A stretch of 64,000 nucleotides of DNA from Veillonella nakazawae (GCF_013393365.1 NZ_AP022321.1:1-64000), one strand, 5' to 3'. Numbered from the stretch's first letter, positions 27,629-38,079 are shown. Numbers and translations: made by a program. Notes: a model not told the origin generated them from the sequence alone.

Positions 27629-29065
27629 ATGAATAGTTATGGATATAATAATCACAACAAGTTGCTTGTTAGTAAATTTATAGTACTTATAGCTGATTAT
27701 ATTTCTATTGTGCTAGGCACATTAGCAGCTTATCATTTGCGGTTAAATTTGCCATTTTTACCGGTGAGTCCACATTTTAAGGTAGATGAAATCTATGTAT
27801 ATGGCATTATACCTCTTGTGTTTCTAGCCATATTACTTCTTAATAATGCATACTCAGTAGTATCTCCTTATTGGGATACGATGAAGAACCTATTCCGCAG
27901 TATCACTATTGGCGTCGTTGTATCCATTGTACTCATGTACACAGGTCATGTAATCAACGATGTATCTCGACTCTTTGTTATCTTTGCCTATTTATTTATG
28001 CTACTCTTTATCTTTAGTAGTCGTTTTATTGTAGGCAAGATTCTCTCAAAGGCAGGATATTTAAATATACCAGTTTTATTAGTTGGTGCAGGTAAAACAG
28101 CAGAGCTCGTAAAGAAATCCTTAGATCGCATGCCGATTGCTACGTACAAGATTATTGGTTATGTAGATGATAATCCTAAATCCTCTACTATTGCTAAAGA
28201 ATATCCATGTTTAGGTGCTTTTTCTGATGTTGAACATGTTATCAAAGATACAGGTGTACAAACAGTTCTTATTTGTGCACCAGGGCTAGAACCTAAAAAG
28301 TTAGTATCATTGGTCAATCAATTGCAATTATTGGTAAAACGCGTAGCCTTTGTGCCTGAGTTATTTGGTTTGCCAGCAAGTAATATTACGGCTCGGGGCA
28401 TGATGGAAGAGCAAGCCGTTGTATTGCGCGTACAAAATAACTTGGCTCGCAAGTCTAACCGCATTATGAAGCGCATCTTTGATATTGTAGCTACTGTATG
28501 TGGGGGCATATTGATTTTGCCAATACTTGCTATAATAGCTTTGTTAATCTATCTAGATTCTCCAGGGCCTATCGTATTTGGTCATAAGCGCGTTGGCCAA
28601 GGTGGTAAAGAGTTCCCATGCTATAAATTCCGCTCCATGGTGCCGAATGCACAAGAGGCATTGGAGGTATATTTGAAAGAAAATCCTGCAGCTCGTGAAG
28701 AATGGGAACGAGATTTCAAATTGAAAGATGATCCTCGTGTTACTCGTATTGGTAAATTCCTTCGCAAAACAAGCCTTGATGAATTGCCACAATTGTGGAA
28801 TGTTCTCGTTGGTGATATGAGCCTCGTAGGTCCACGTCCTATCGTGCGCGATGAAATCGTAAAATACGGCGACTATATCAACGACTTTTACCTTGTACCA
28901 CCAGGAATTACCGGTGTATGGCAAGTTAGCGGTCGTAGCGATACTACCTATGAAGAGCGTGTATTAATGGACTCTTGGTATGTTCATAACTGGTCCGTGT
29001 GGATCGATATTGTATATCTTTTGAAAACTGTGTTGGCTGTTGTTAAGTCGAAAGGGGCCTATTAG
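27629..29065 (+). CDS. wbaP: Undecaprenyl-phosphate sugar phosphotransferase (WbaP-type)
   Basis: Initiating enzyme that places the first sugar-1-phosphate (galactose in WbaP) on undecaprenyl phosphate at the inner membrane. From the ATG at 27629 it has 478 residues: four N-terminal helices, a central Rossmann-like PF13727 region ([18 protein letters not shown]), another helix, and the catalytic bacterial sugar transferase domain with [37 protein letters not shown] and [14 protein letters not shown], ending in the typical KSKGAY. The frame is open upstream but that part overlaps the terminator hairpin, so the ATG is preferred. Confidence 0.88.
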   Translation: MNSYGYNNHNKLLVSKFIVLIADYISIVLGTLAAYHLRLNLPFLPVSPHFKVDEIYVYGIIPLVFLAILLLNNAYSVVSPYWDTMKNLFRSITIGVVVSIVLMYTGHVINDVSRLFVIFAYLFMLLFIFSSRFIVGKILSKAGYLNIPVLLVGAGKTAELVKKSLDRMPIATYKIIGYVDDNPKSSTIAKEYPCLGAFSDVEHVIKDTGVQTVLICAPGLEPKKLVSLVNQLQLLVKRVAFVPELFGLPASNITARGMMEEQAVVLRVQNNLARKSNRIMKRIFDIVATVCGGILILPILAIIALLIYLDSPGPIVFGHKRVGQGGKEFPCYKFRSMVPNAQEALEVYLKENPAAREEWERDFKLKDDPRVTRIGKFLRKTSLDELPQLWNVLVGDMSLVGPRPIVRDEIVKYGDYINDFYLVPPGITGVWQVSGRSDTTYEERVLMDSWYVHNWSVWIDIVYLLKTVLAVVKSKGAY

Positions 29066-29073
29066 TCGGTATT

Positions 29074-30045
29074 ATGAGGGATAGTAGTTTTGATATTATG
29101 AAGGGGATTGCAATTTTGCTTGTTGTTTTAGGGCATTCTGTTCCAGACCAAGCAAGTGCTAGTGGTATTGCTAGTTATCCTCTATATTTGATACGAACTA
29201 TAATTTATAGCTTCCATATGCCTGTATTTTTCTTTGTAGCTGGCTATTTTATGCATATACCTTTGAAAGAGGGCTTCCAGAAATTCGTAAAAGATAAAAG
29301 TATACGGTTAATGGTTCCTTATTTTACTATTGGTTTATTGTATTTCCCTTTCAAATTAGCTTTATCAAAATTTGCAAATCAGCAAATTAATCCACAAGAT
29401 ATATGGAAAATATTAATAGGTATCAATCCTGATGGAGAACTATGGTTTTTATATTGTTTGTTCTTCATTTCAATCTTGATTGCCTTATTGGTTAAACGTG
29501 TAAATTTAGGTTTACTAATTGGATCTTTCCTTATTGGAATGCTATCTGATGTATTAAATATCTTTTCTATAGCTATGATATCGGAGATATTGTACTTCCA
29601 ATTCTTCTTTATCTTGGGATTATATATAAAGAAATATGCGCTATTGGATTATATGAAGTCCGCAGGAATAGCCCTTATATCTATGGTGATTTTTGGTGTA
29701 GGTAATTATGCATTACTACATGATATTAATGTGTTTAAAATACTTACTCTTGTAACAGCAGTTTCGGGCATTACTATTACATACTATATAGCTAACCAAA
29801 TCTCATCTAGAATCGGATTATATAAAACACTACTAATCTTTTTAGGCACTGTCTCAATGGATGTTTATATCTTTAGTGATATCGTTAAGATTCCATTCAG
29901 AATTGTACTTTGGTCTAAATTAGGATTGTATTATGAAGCTTTTATTGTATGCTTCTTAGCATCTACAATTCTATCTATCTTGATAGGTCATATTTTAAGA
30001 AAAAATTATTATTCACGATTGCTATGTCTTGGAATGAAAAAATAA
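29074..30045 (+). CDS. Acyltransferase family 3 membrane protein
   Basis: 323-residue integral membrane acyltransferase (PF01757) with about 10 helices. The N-terminal signature is DIMKGIAILLVVLGHSVPD with the catalytic-type histidine, then FHMPVFFFVAGYF. Such enzymes put O-acetyl or similar groups on surface polysaccharides. It starts 9 bases after wbaP and clearly belongs to the same operon. It is more AT-rich than wbaP and glf, so it may be a swapped-in serotype-determining gene. Confidence 0.86.
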   Translation: MRDSSFDIMKGIAILLVVLGHSVPDQASASGIASYPLYLIRTIIYSFHMPVFFFVAGYFMHIPLKEGFQKFVKDKSIRLMVPYFTIGLLYFPFKLALSKFANQQINPQDIWKILIGINPDGELWFLYCLFFISILIALLVKRVNLGLLIGSFLIGMLSDVLNIFSIAMISEILYFQFFFILGLYIKKYALLDYMKSAGIALISMVIFGVGNYALLHDINVFKILTLVTAVSGITITYYIANQISSRIGLYKTLLIFLGTVSMDVYIFSDIVKIPFRIVLWSKLGLYYEAFIVCFLASTILSILIGHILRKNYYSRLLCLGMKK

Positions 30046-30055
30046 GGATATACAT

Positions 30056-31159
30056 ATGAAAAAACAATTTGATTATTTAGTAGTTGGGGCTGGTCCATTT
30101 GGTGCTGTATTTGCCCATGAGGCGCACAAGCGTGGTAAATCTGTACTTGTTATCGATCGCCGTAATCATATAGCAGGTAATCTGTACTGTGAAAGCAAAG
30201 ACGATATTAACATTCACGTCTATGGTGCGCATATTTTCCATACATCCTTAAAGCATGTGTGGGATTATGTGAATCAATTTGCTGAGTTCAATCACTATGT
30301 AAATAGCCCTGTAGCAAACTATAAAGGTGAAATGTACAATTTGCCTTTTAATATGAATACCTTCTCCAAAATGTGGAATATTCGAACTCCTAAAGAGGCA
30401 CAGGACATCATTACCAAGCAACGATCTGCTATTACAAGTGAACCTAAGAACCTAGAAGAGCAAGCTATTAGCCTTGTAGGTACAGATATCTACGAAAAGC
30501 TCATCAAAGGCTATACGGAAAAACAATGGGGCCGTAAATGTTCAGAATTGCCAGCTTTCATTATTAAACGTTTACCTGTCCGTTATACATACGATAACAA
30601 TTACTTTAATGACCGTTTCCAAGGCATTCCTATGGGCGGTTATACGAAGATGATTGAACGCATGTTAGAGGGTATTGAAGTCCGCCTAGGTGTAGACTTC
30701 CTCAAACATCGCGATGAATATGAAGCCTTGGCAGATACAATCATCTATACAGGTCCTATTGATGAGTATTTTGATTACTCTGAAGGTGTATTGGAATATC
30801 GTGGTCTTCACTTTGAAACTGAACGTCTTGAAGAGGAAAACCATCAAGGTGTTGCCGTTGTGAACTATACGGAAGGGGAAATTCCGTATACTCGTATTAT
30901 TGAGCATAAGCATTTTGAATTTGGCACACAACCTGTTACATATGTAACAAAAGAATATCCAAAAGACTGGAAAATTGGCGAAGAGGCCTATTATCCAGTG
31001 AATGATGTAAAGAACTTAGATCTTTACGCAAAATATGTTAAAAAAGCGGAAACGATTTCTAATGTTATCTTTGGTGGTCGTTTAGGGGAATATAAATATT
31101 ACGATATGGATAAGGTTATTGCTAGTGCCTTGGCATTAGTAGAAAAGGAGTTAGCCTAA
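30056..31159 (+). CDS. glf: UDP-galactopyranose mutase
   Basis: FAD-dependent enzyme making UDP-galactofuranose. 367 residues with the dinucleotide-binding DYLVVGAGPFGAVFAHEAH, then VIDRRNHIAGNLYCE, YGAHIFHTS and the substrate-loop GYTEKQWGRKCSELP; ERIPVRYTYDNNYF-like and GGYTKMIERML segments follow. It implies galactofuranose in the surface polysaccharide, which fits a WbaP-type galactosyl initiator. The start codon follows AAGGATATACAT. Confidence 0.95.
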   Translation: MKKQFDYLVVGAGPFGAVFAHEAHKRGKSVLVIDRRNHIAGNLYCESKDDINIHVYGAHIFHTSLKHVWDYVNQFAEFNHYVNSPVANYKGEMYNLPFNMNTFSKMWNIRTPKEAQDIITKQRSAITSEPKNLEEQAISLVGTDIYEKLIKGYTEKQWGRKCSELPAFIIKRLPVRYTYDNNYFNDRFQGIPMGGYTKMIERMLEGIEVRLGVDFLKHRDEYEALADTIIYTGPIDEYFDYSEGVLEYRGLHFETERLEEENHQGVAVVNYTEGEIPYTRIIEHKHFEFGTQPVTYVTKEYPKDWKIGEEAYYPVNDVKNLDLYAKYVKKAETISNVIFGGRLGEYKYYDMDKVIASALALVEKELA

Positions 31160-31220
31160 CCAAGTTTTCATATGGTAAGTAGATAGACTTGAGAGACAAC
31201 AATCATGTAGGAGAGTACTA

Positions 31221-31991
31221 GTGAATATTAAGATTTTAATAGCTACACATAAGCAATATTGGATGCCAGAAGACTCCGTATACATGCCAATCCATGTAGG
31301 TCGAGAAGGCAAAGCTGATATTGGTTATACCGGCGATCATACAGGAGATAATATCTCCTCAAAAAATGCGAATTATTGCGAATTAACAGGCCTTTATTGG
31401 GCTTGGAAAAACCTTGATGCGGACTATATTGGTCTTGTTCATTACAGACGATACTTTACGCGCAAAGAGGTGCGTTCCGTAGAGGACAAAAAGAATCAAA
31501 TTCTTACAGGTCCAGAATGGAAAAAACTACTTTCAGAGTATCCTGTTGTGGTAGCAGATAAGCGTAAATATTATATTGAATCTAACCGTTCTCACTATAA
31601 TCATGCTCATCATAGTGACGGCCTTGATGCGGCAGAGCAAATCATCGCTGAAAAATATCCAGAATATAGCGCTGCTTTCACAAAGGTTTGTAATCGCACA
31701 TGGGCGCACATGTTTAACATGTTTGTCATGCGCCGCGACCTATTTGATCAATACTGCGAGTGGATGTTCTCTATCTTGGAGGAAATTGAACATCGCGTCG
31801 ATATTTCCAATTACGATACATACGAAGCTCGTATTTATGGTTTTGTAAGCGAAATCTTGCTCGACGTATGGATTGAAGCAAATAACATCGACTATAAAGA
31901 ACAAAATGTATCCTTTATGGAGCCTCAAAATTGGTTGAAAAAAGGTAGTTCCTTTGTGTTGCGTAAATTTGGTTTACAAAGTAAAGGCTAG
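31221..31991 (+). CDS. DUF4422 glycosyltransferase-like polysaccharide protein
   Basis: 256 residues of the DUF4422 type commonly found in capsule and O-antigen clusters. Visible conserved segments: KILIATHKQYWMPED, YMPIHVGR, ISSKNANYCELTGLYWAWKN, DYIGLVHYRRYF and CNRTWAHMFNMFVMRRDLF. Relatives are annotated as capsular polysaccharide synthesis proteins or galactofuranosyl-like transferases. The GTG start follows TAGGAGAG. Being next to glf, transfer of galactofuranose is possible but unproven. Confidence 0.84.
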   Translation: MNIKILIATHKQYWMPEDSVYMPIHVGREGKADIGYTGDHTGDNISSKNANYCELTGLYWAWKNLDADYIGLVHYRRYFTRKEVRSVEDKKNQILTGPEWKKLLSEYPVVVADKRKYYIESNRSHYNHAHHSDGLDAAEQIIAEKYPEYSAAFTKVCNRTWAHMFNMFVMRRDLFDQYCEWMFSILEEIEHRVDISNYDTYEARIYGFVSEILLDVWIEANNIDYKEQNVSFMEPQNWLKKGSSFVLRKFGLQSKG

Positions 31992-31999
31992 GTACCATT

Positions 32000-33064
32000 G
32001 TGAATCCAGTACTATCTATCATTGTTGCAGCATATAATGCGGAAACTACAATTAAACAAGTTATAGACAGTGTATATTCACAAAATGTAGACACATCCCT
32101 ATATGAGTTGATTATTATAAATGACGGTTCTCAGGATAAAACAGGTGAACTGCTTGATACATTGGCTAGCGCCTATCCTGATATGTGTCTTGTGATTCAT
32201 CATATTCCAAACGGTGGTGTATGTAATGCTCGCAACTATGGCATGTCCATTGCACGCGGCGAATACGTAACATTTATGGACTCCGATGATTACTATGGTG
32301 AAAGTATCCTTTCCTCCTTTTTCGAGAAATATAACCAGCATCCACAGATAGATTTTTGGAAATACGGTGCTGTTGAACATTACATTGAGCATGGTGAAAG
32401 CCTTCGTGACAAGGTAAACGACGTGGCGGATTTTCTATCTAGTGATGCTACAGATATTTTACGAATGGCTCTTGAAATGGAATATATTCCTCTCTTTGGT
32501 TATGTGTGGAACGGATTTTATAAACGATCTATCATCGAAGAGCATCATATTCAATTCTCATCAGAATATATTATGGAGGACTTTATGTTCTCCTTCGAAT
32601 ACTTAACTCACGCACAGTCCATGGGGACGATTCCTCATGTGTATTATCACTATACGCTCGACCTAGATAAGACTAGTCTTTCTAAGAAATGGGAGCCAAA
32701 GTACTACGAAATGTATCGCTTGAAGGTTCAAACCATTCATCAATATATGGTTAATGTAGGTATTGATGATGCGCAGTGCTACCAATTGTTGAGTGTGTTA
32801 TACGTTAAATATATGTATTCTGCACTAGAACGGATGGGCGCAGTTTCTTCGATGGCTGGTAAATATACATGGTTACAGCAGTTATGGCAAGACGATATAT
32901 ATAAGGCTATGCAACCTCATATGAAGGGTGGTGCCTCTCTCATCGGCGTATTATCTGGATTGCTTAAATATAAATGGAATTTAGGTATTATCGCATGTAC
33001 AGAGTGCATTTCCTTTGTGCGCCATCGCTTAAAAGGTCTATTTGCAAAGATCAAATCTAATTAG
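32000..33064 (+). CDS. Glycosyltransferase family 2
   Basis: 354-residue GT-A inverting glycosyltransferase: LSIIVAAYNAETTIKQVID, IIINDGSQDKTGELLD, the NARNYGMSIARGEYVTFMDS segment carrying the DSDD metal site, and a C-terminal helical region. GTG start, 9 bases after the previous stop. Likely builds the O-antigen or capsule repeat unit; sugar unknown. Confidence 0.88.
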   Translation: MNPVLSIIVAAYNAETTIKQVIDSVYSQNVDTSLYELIIINDGSQDKTGELLDTLASAYPDMCLVIHHIPNGGVCNARNYGMSIARGEYVTFMDSDDYYGESILSSFFEKYNQHPQIDFWKYGAVEHYIEHGESLRDKVNDVADFLSSDATDILRMALEMEYIPLFGYVWNGFYKRSIIEEHHIQFSSEYIMEDFMFSFEYLTHAQSMGTIPHVYYHYTLDLDKTSLSKKWEPKYYEMYRLKVQTIHQYMVNVGIDDAQCYQLLSVLYVKYMYSALERMGAVSSMAGKYTWLQQLWQDDIYKAMQPHMKGGASLIGVLSGLLKYKWNLGIIACTECISFVRHRLKGLFAKIKSN

Positions 33065-33078
33065 AAAGAAGCACGATT

Positions 33079-34224
33079 ATGATAAACCGAGAATCCCGTA
33101 GATTGCGTGTATTACAAGTTGGTATGACACGTAATCTAGGTGGCATAGAAACATATTTGATAGAACAATTTAGACATCTTGATAAAAGTAAAATTGATTA
33201 TGATTTTGTGAACATCACAGGGGAATACTCTATTTGTTATGAAGATGAAATCTTAGCCTCTGGCAGCAAGATTTTTAAGGTCGTTTCTAGGCATAAAAAC
33301 CCATTGCTCCACTATTGGCAGTGGTTTAATATATTGTTACAAAATAAAGGCGTTTATGATGTAATTGTCTTGAATACGAATAGTTTGGAATACGTGTTTC
33401 CTCTAGTATTGGGAAAAATCTTTGGCATACCTGTTCGTGTTATTCATAGCCATAATTCAGGCTTTGAAAATAAGCAAGGATTGGCTCGTCGTCTCTTGGT
33501 GGGAATGAACAAGAAATTATTGGCTTGGAGTGCTAACTTGCGCTTTGCATGCAGTCAATTTGCAGGACAATGGATGTTTAAAGACAATCCATACCATGTT
33601 ATTTATAATGCCATCGATATTCATAAATACGATGCAGATTTGATAGTTCGGGAAGAAACTCGGAATGCTTTGGGATTACACACAGAATTGACCTTATTAC
33701 ATGTAGGTCGTTTTTCGTATCAAAAGAATCATAGTTTCTTACTCGATATTTTTAAGGAAGTTCATGCGATTCAGCCTGATTCTGTGTTGTTGCTAGTAGG
33801 GGATACTACTGAAGAAAGTGAATTCTTAACGGAAGTCAAACGAAAAATCAAAGCATACGGGTTAGAGAATGTCGTTCGTTTGCTAGGCAGACGAGATGAT
33901 GTTAATAAGATTATGCAGGCTGCAGATGTACTTGTGATGCCGTCCTTTTTTGAAGGCCTTACCGTTGTTGGTATTGAGGCACAAGCATCGGATTTACCAC
34001 TGCTTTTATCTGATACAGTAACTAAAGAATTGGGACTTTTACCATCTACTCAATTCATTTCATTAGAAGCAGGTCCTACAGCATGGGCTGAGGCAATAGT
34101 AAATAGTAAACAACATAATAGACAGAGTCGTTATGAAGAATTAAAAGCAGCTGGCTATGATATTGGGAACGAAACAGAGCGTGTAGAGAAGTTATTAATA
34201 GACGCTTATCATGAGCTAGCATAA
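33079..34224 (+). CDS. Glycosyltransferase family 4 (EpsF-like)
   Basis: 381 residues, GT-B fold. N-terminal RVLQVGMTRNLGGIETYLIE, middle YHVIYNAIDIHKY, donor-domain start LLHVGRFSYQKNHSF and the FFEGLTVVGIEAQASDLPLL segment with the E-x7-E motif. This resembles the EpsF-type enzymes of exopolysaccharide operons. AGAAAGAAG lies upstream of the ATG; it lies between two other repeat-unit genes. Confidence 0.88.
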   Translation: MINRESRRLRVLQVGMTRNLGGIETYLIEQFRHLDKSKIDYDFVNITGEYSICYEDEILASGSKIFKVVSRHKNPLLHYWQWFNILLQNKGVYDVIVLNTNSLEYVFPLVLGKIFGIPVRVIHSHNSGFENKQGLARRLLVGMNKKLLAWSANLRFACSQFAGQWMFKDNPYHVIYNAIDIHKYDADLIVREETRNALGLHTELTLLHVGRFSYQKNHSFLLDIFKEVHAIQPDSVLLLVGDTTEESEFLTEVKRKIKAYGLENVVRLLGRRDDVNKIMQAADVLVMPSFFEGLTVVGIEAQASDLPLLLSDTVTKELGLLPSTQFISLEAGPTAWAEAIVNSKQHNRQSRYEELKAAGYDIGNETERVEKLLIDAYHELA

Positions 34225-34239
34225 TAGTTGGGAGAAGGA

Positions 34240-36153
34240 ATGGAGTTAGCATTACAACAGGCCATCGATGTACATCCGGTCATTACATTTGATGTCTATG
34301 ATACGCTAGTATGTCGCGTTATCTATAAAGATAGAGATCTATGGCAATTAGTGGATCGGGAATACCAAAAGCGAAATCATGCAAAGCCCATTGGTTTTTA
34401 CAAGAAACGGGAGACGGCTGACCATAAGGCGCGTAAAACGTATCCGTACCGAGAGGTAACACTGGACGAGATTTACGAAGTCTTTGCTGATTTATACGGT
34501 CAGGAATTAGCCGATGCATGTAAGGCTTTAGAAATTGAATTAGAAATCAATTTAACCTTTCCTAATGATGAGGTTATAGAGGCCTATCAATACGCGTTGA
34601 AGCAAAACAAAAAGGTATATATCATTTCCGATATGTATTTGACGGATACCATCATTGGTCAAGTATTAGAACATAATAAGATTACAGGTTATGACAAACT
34701 ATTTGTGTCCTGCGTATACCGCAAAACTAAACATGAAGGGGGAGCTTTGTTTAGTGCTGTGTTAGAGGAAATCCGAGCAGAAGCTAAGAATGTGCTGCAC
34801 ATCGGAAATGATGCTAAGGCAGATATTCAACAATCTAAAGCTGTTGGCTTAGATGCGTACTTAATCAAGCCTCCTAGTCGTAAATCGTACGTCAATGAAA
34901 GCAAGGCGAAGAGCGATTTAGATTATTCTTTGTTATATGGTTTTATCAAGAAACATAACTCCCCTCAAACGCCTGATTCCTTGGCGTATCGCTTGGGATT
35001 CGATGTGTTTGGTCCTATTGTTAAGGGCTTTATGGAATGGATTAAGGTACATAAGGATAACTATAATCTTGATGCTATTTTATTCTTAGCCCGTGACGGC
35101 TATGTATTGCAAGAGATTAGTGACCAAGAGGGGGAACTTACTAGTTTCTACTCTTATTTGTCTCGTCGATCTGTAGTTATTCCTATGATTCAGTATCGTC
35201 AGTCCTTAGAGGACATTTTGCGGTTATATAAATCTTGGCAATCAAATATAAAGCTGAATACTTTATTTAATCGATTGGGCATTCCTTATGATGCGGAGGT
35301 TGTTCGTTCCGTTGGTTTAAGTGAAAGCTCTACTTTTACGCGCGATGAATTGCCTCAAGATGAGCGAATTCAAGCCCTCTATAGTCAAGTGCGAGCGAAG
35401 GTATATTATAATTCACAAGAACAAGGACAGTTATTGTCGGATTATCTCAAACAGTATAAGGATTACGGCAGAATTGGTATTGTAGATCTTGGTGCTGGTA
35501 CCATTGTATCGGCGCTTCAGCAATATAGTACAATCAAGAACTATAATATTGATTGGATTCCGCTCTACCTACAAAATAGTCTTGAGCCAACGGATTCGTA
35601 CATTAATGTTTCTCAAAACTACGAATTGCAAACAGCGTTGCGCTTAGGATATATGTTCTTAGAGGTATTCTTTACGGCTCCTCATGGTACGACCTTAGGC
35701 TATGAGTACAATGAGAAATGTGAAGCAATACCTCTACTAGAGGACTACGAATATAGCTCCATACCTGAAGAATATAAGAATCGCTTGGCTGAGCTACATC
35801 AAGGGGCTATGGACTTCTATCATTCTTATCCGCTAGATATGAAGCAATATGGCTCTATTGATGCGGGTCTAGTGATGACGAACTTCATTCAATTTGTCTT
35901 GCATCCAGATGATGAAGATGTAGCGTACTGGGGACCGTATCCAGTGTATATAGATTCCTTTGAGCCGATGGTTAAGAATAAATCCTTGGCTGCTTATTTA
36001 AGTAATCCAAAACAATTGGTTACGGACTTTAAGGATAGCATCTGGCCTGCAGGTTTCTTACATGCTCTAGGTAATTCTCATCTATTATTAGGTATGTTAA
36101 ATCATAGTAATCAACTGCGATTATCTTTGAAAGATAAGTTGGTGAAGCGATGA
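34240..36153 (+). CDS. HAD-family hydrolase with large C-terminal domain
   Basis: About 637 residues. The N-terminal third is a HAD domain: motif I TFDVYDTLV (D18, T22), motif II IISDMYL, a lysine in the KTKHEGG region, and motif IV HIGNDAKADIQQS. The remaining about 400 residues (from about 235) form a domain I cannot name, with LARDGYVLQEI, YLSRRSVVIPM and VDLGAGTIVSAL. Large HAD proteins of this build are frequent in polysaccharide loci, perhaps as bifunctional phosphatase/transferases. The ATG at 34240 follows GGGAGAAGG; the TTG at 34228 is less likely. It overlaps the flippase gene by 4 bases. Confidence 0.78.
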   Translation: MELALQQAIDVHPVITFDVYDTLVCRVIYKDRDLWQLVDREYQKRNHAKPIGFYKKRETADHKARKTYPYREVTLDEIYEVFADLYGQELADACKALEIELEINLTFPNDEVIEAYQYALKQNKKVYIISDMYLTDTIIGQVLEHNKITGYDKLFVSCVYRKTKHEGGALFSAVLEEIRAEAKNVLHIGNDAKADIQQSKAVGLDAYLIKPPSRKSYVNESKAKSDLDYSLLYGFIKKHNSPQTPDSLAYRLGFDVFGPIVKGFMEWIKVHKDNYNLDAILFLARDGYVLQEISDQEGELTSFYSYLSRRSVVIPMIQYRQSLEDILRLYKSWQSNIKLNTLFNRLGIPYDAEVVRSVGLSESSTFTRDELPQDERIQALYSQVRAKVYYNSQEQGQLLSDYLKQYKDYGRIGIVDLGAGTIVSALQQYSTIKNYNIDWIPLYLQNSLEPTDSYINVSQNYELQTALRLGYMFLEVFFTAPHGTTLGYEYNEKCEAIPLLEDYEYSSIPEEYKNRLAELHQGAMDFYHSYPLDMKQYGSIDAGLVMTNFIQFVLHPDDEDVAYWGPYPVYIDSFEPMVKNKSLAAYLSNPKQLVTDFKDSIWPAGFLHALGNSHLLLGMLNHSNQLRLSLKDKLVKR

Positions 36154-37394
36154 AAGTAAACTGGTCATTATTGGAAAATATTGGTTCTTTGCTAACTGTA
36201 AAAGGTCTCCAATATATTCTGAGCTTTATTACCTTCCCTTATTTAGTACGGGTTCTTCACGTTGATGGTTTTGGTCAGCTCGCCTTTGCAACAGGCGTAG
36301 TACAGTACTTTTTATTATTTTCTAACTTTGGCTTTGACCTCAGTGGACCTAAAAGTATTGCGCGCCATGATTGTGGGCCAAAGAGGGGCTTTTATTTCAC
36401 TTCCATCATGGGGGCTAAGCTCTTTATTCTCGCCGTTATAACCGCTGTATTTGGGATATTGATGTTTATCTTGTCTAACTGGTTCAATTATAATGCACTC
36501 CTTTATGGGGCGGTGTATTTAAATGTTATTGGTACGGCTCTGTTTCCAATTTGGTTCTTCCAAGGAATACAGAAGATGCGCTACATCACCTTTGTTAGTA
36601 TCTTAGGTCGTATCGTATCGGTAGCGGGGATTTTTATCTTTGTAAATACCTTAGATGATATCGTGTGGGCTGCATTTTTTCAGTCTATTACAAATGTAAT
36701 TGCAGCAGTATTCTCGTGGATCATCATTTATAAGGAATACCCAGATATTTTGATGCGCATTAAATGGTGTCATATTAAGGATGCCATTAAGGATAGTGTT
36801 CCATACTTTGGCTCTATGGTGGCTATTAATCTTTATACTAGCTCTACCATCGTATTCCTCGGTTTAGTAACGTCCGACTACGTCGTGGGCATCTATACAG
36901 CGGCAAATCGTATCATCGATGCTTTCAGAGGTGGTCTAAGCCCTGTAGTTGACGCCTTATATCCATTTGTTAATAAAATTGCCAAGGAATCCAAGGAAAG
37001 GGCTCAATCAGTGTTGCGTAAAGCGACCGTCATTCTTTGTTCTGGTACATCCTTGCTCTGCATTGGTATCTTTATAACTGCTAAATGGTTGGTTTACTAC
37101 ATTCTTGGACCAAGCTATGAAGAGTCCGTATCGGTGCTACAAATATTAGCATTCTTACCGTTAGTGGTTATTACTAGTAATATTTATGGCCTATTCGGTA
37201 TGATATCCTTTGGTCATCAAAAGGAATTTGTTACGATTTTAGTTCACTCTGCTATTTTAGATTTATGTATCGTGTTCCCTTTACTCTATTATATGGGGGC
37301 CGATGGCGCAGCATTGACTATGCTTTTAACAGAAATCTATGTACTCTACAGATGTATTAAATTCGTAAATGCTAGCGATTTTAGATTTTTATAA
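36150..37394 (+). CDS. Wzx-type oligosaccharide flippase
   Basis: 414-residue polytopic protein of the MOP/PST family, with 12 predicted helices. Family pattern near the N-terminus: GLQYILSFITFPYLVRVLHVDGFGQLAFATG. It moves undecaprenyl-linked repeat units to the periplasmic face for polymerisation. The ATG overlaps the HAD gene stop (ATGA). The Wzx role is supported by the neighbouring WbaP-, Wzz- and Wzy-like genes. Confidence 0.88.
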   Translation: MKVNWSLLENIGSLLTVKGLQYILSFITFPYLVRVLHVDGFGQLAFATGVVQYFLLFSNFGFDLSGPKSIARHDCGPKRGFYFTSIMGAKLFILAVITAVFGILMFILSNWFNYNALLYGAVYLNVIGTALFPIWFFQGIQKMRYITFVSILGRIVSVAGIFIFVNTLDDIVWAAFFQSITNVIAAVFSWIIIYKEYPDILMRIKWCHIKDAIKDSVPYFGSMVAINLYTSSTIVFLGLVTSDYVVGIYTAANRIIDAFRGGLSPVVDALYPFVNKIAKESKERAQSVLRKATVILCSGTSLLCIGIFITAKWLVYYILGPSYEESVSVLQILAFLPLVVITSNIYGLFGMISFGHQKEFVTILVHSAILDLCIVFPLLYYMGADGAALTMLLTEIYVLYRCIKFVNASDFRFL

Positions 37395-37416
37395 TTAAAT
37401 AAAGAAGTGAAAGCAT

Positions 37417-38079
37417 ATGAATACATATATTTTAAACGACCTTAAACGAAAATGGTGGCAAATAGTCCTCGTAGGTATCCTTTGTGCTATCGTTATCATC
37501 GTGTCTCGTACGGTACTAGTAAAACCAATCATGGTGCATGGTCCCATCAATGCATCTGTTATCTTTACAGTAGATAATAAGACCCCAGATACTATTGTGA
37601 AGGATGATCTTCATTTAAGAGGAATGCTTCAATCACAAGGTTTTATCATGGGCTTTGTAAAACAGTCATCTCATGTTTTAGATTGGTCTAAGTTGAACGC
37701 CAATTGGAATACGATGGATGGAGTGAACCAATTTAAATGGTATCAACAACATATTTTTGTAAATACAGAGGATCCTAAAATCTATGAATTGTATATCATG
37801 TTTAATCCTAATGATGTACAAGATCCAGACTATACAAAAGCTCATTTAGATGTGTTTATTAATCAATACATTACCTATGCCAATGGCAAAGTACAAGCCA
37901 TCGATCCTAACTACTCTGTACGCCTTGTGGATATGCAAATTACAGAAGGTGATGCACAGTTCCAAAATGAAGGCTTCTTGCCTGTGAAGTACGGTATTAT
38001 AGGCTTTGTTTTGGGTAGTATGGTTATGATTTTGTTTGTTTCTGTAACAGCTGTAAGGAAGTATCGTCATGGTAGATAG
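37417..38079 (+). CDS. Wzz-like chain-length/co-polymerase protein
   Basis: 220 residues, with one helix near residues 16-36 and a second at the C-terminus (KYGIIGFVLGSMVMILFVSV), enclosing a periplasmic region. This two-helix layout and its location between flippase and polymerase fit a Wzz/PCP protein that sets O-antigen length. Sequence similarity to classical Wzz is weak to the eye, and it lacks the kinase domain of Gram-positive types. Its end overlaps the next gene by 11 bases. Confidence 0.66.
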   Translation: MNTYILNDLKRKWWQIVLVGILCAIVIIVSRTVLVKPIMVHGPINASVIFTVDNKTPDTIVKDDLHLRGMLQSQGFIMGFVKQSSHVLDWSKLNANWNTMDGVNQFKWYQQHIFVNTEDPKIYELYIMFNPNDVQDPDYTKAHLDVFINQYITYANGKVQAIDPNYSVRLVDMQITEGDAQFQNEGFLPVKYGIIGFVLGSMVMILFVSVTAVRKYRHGR

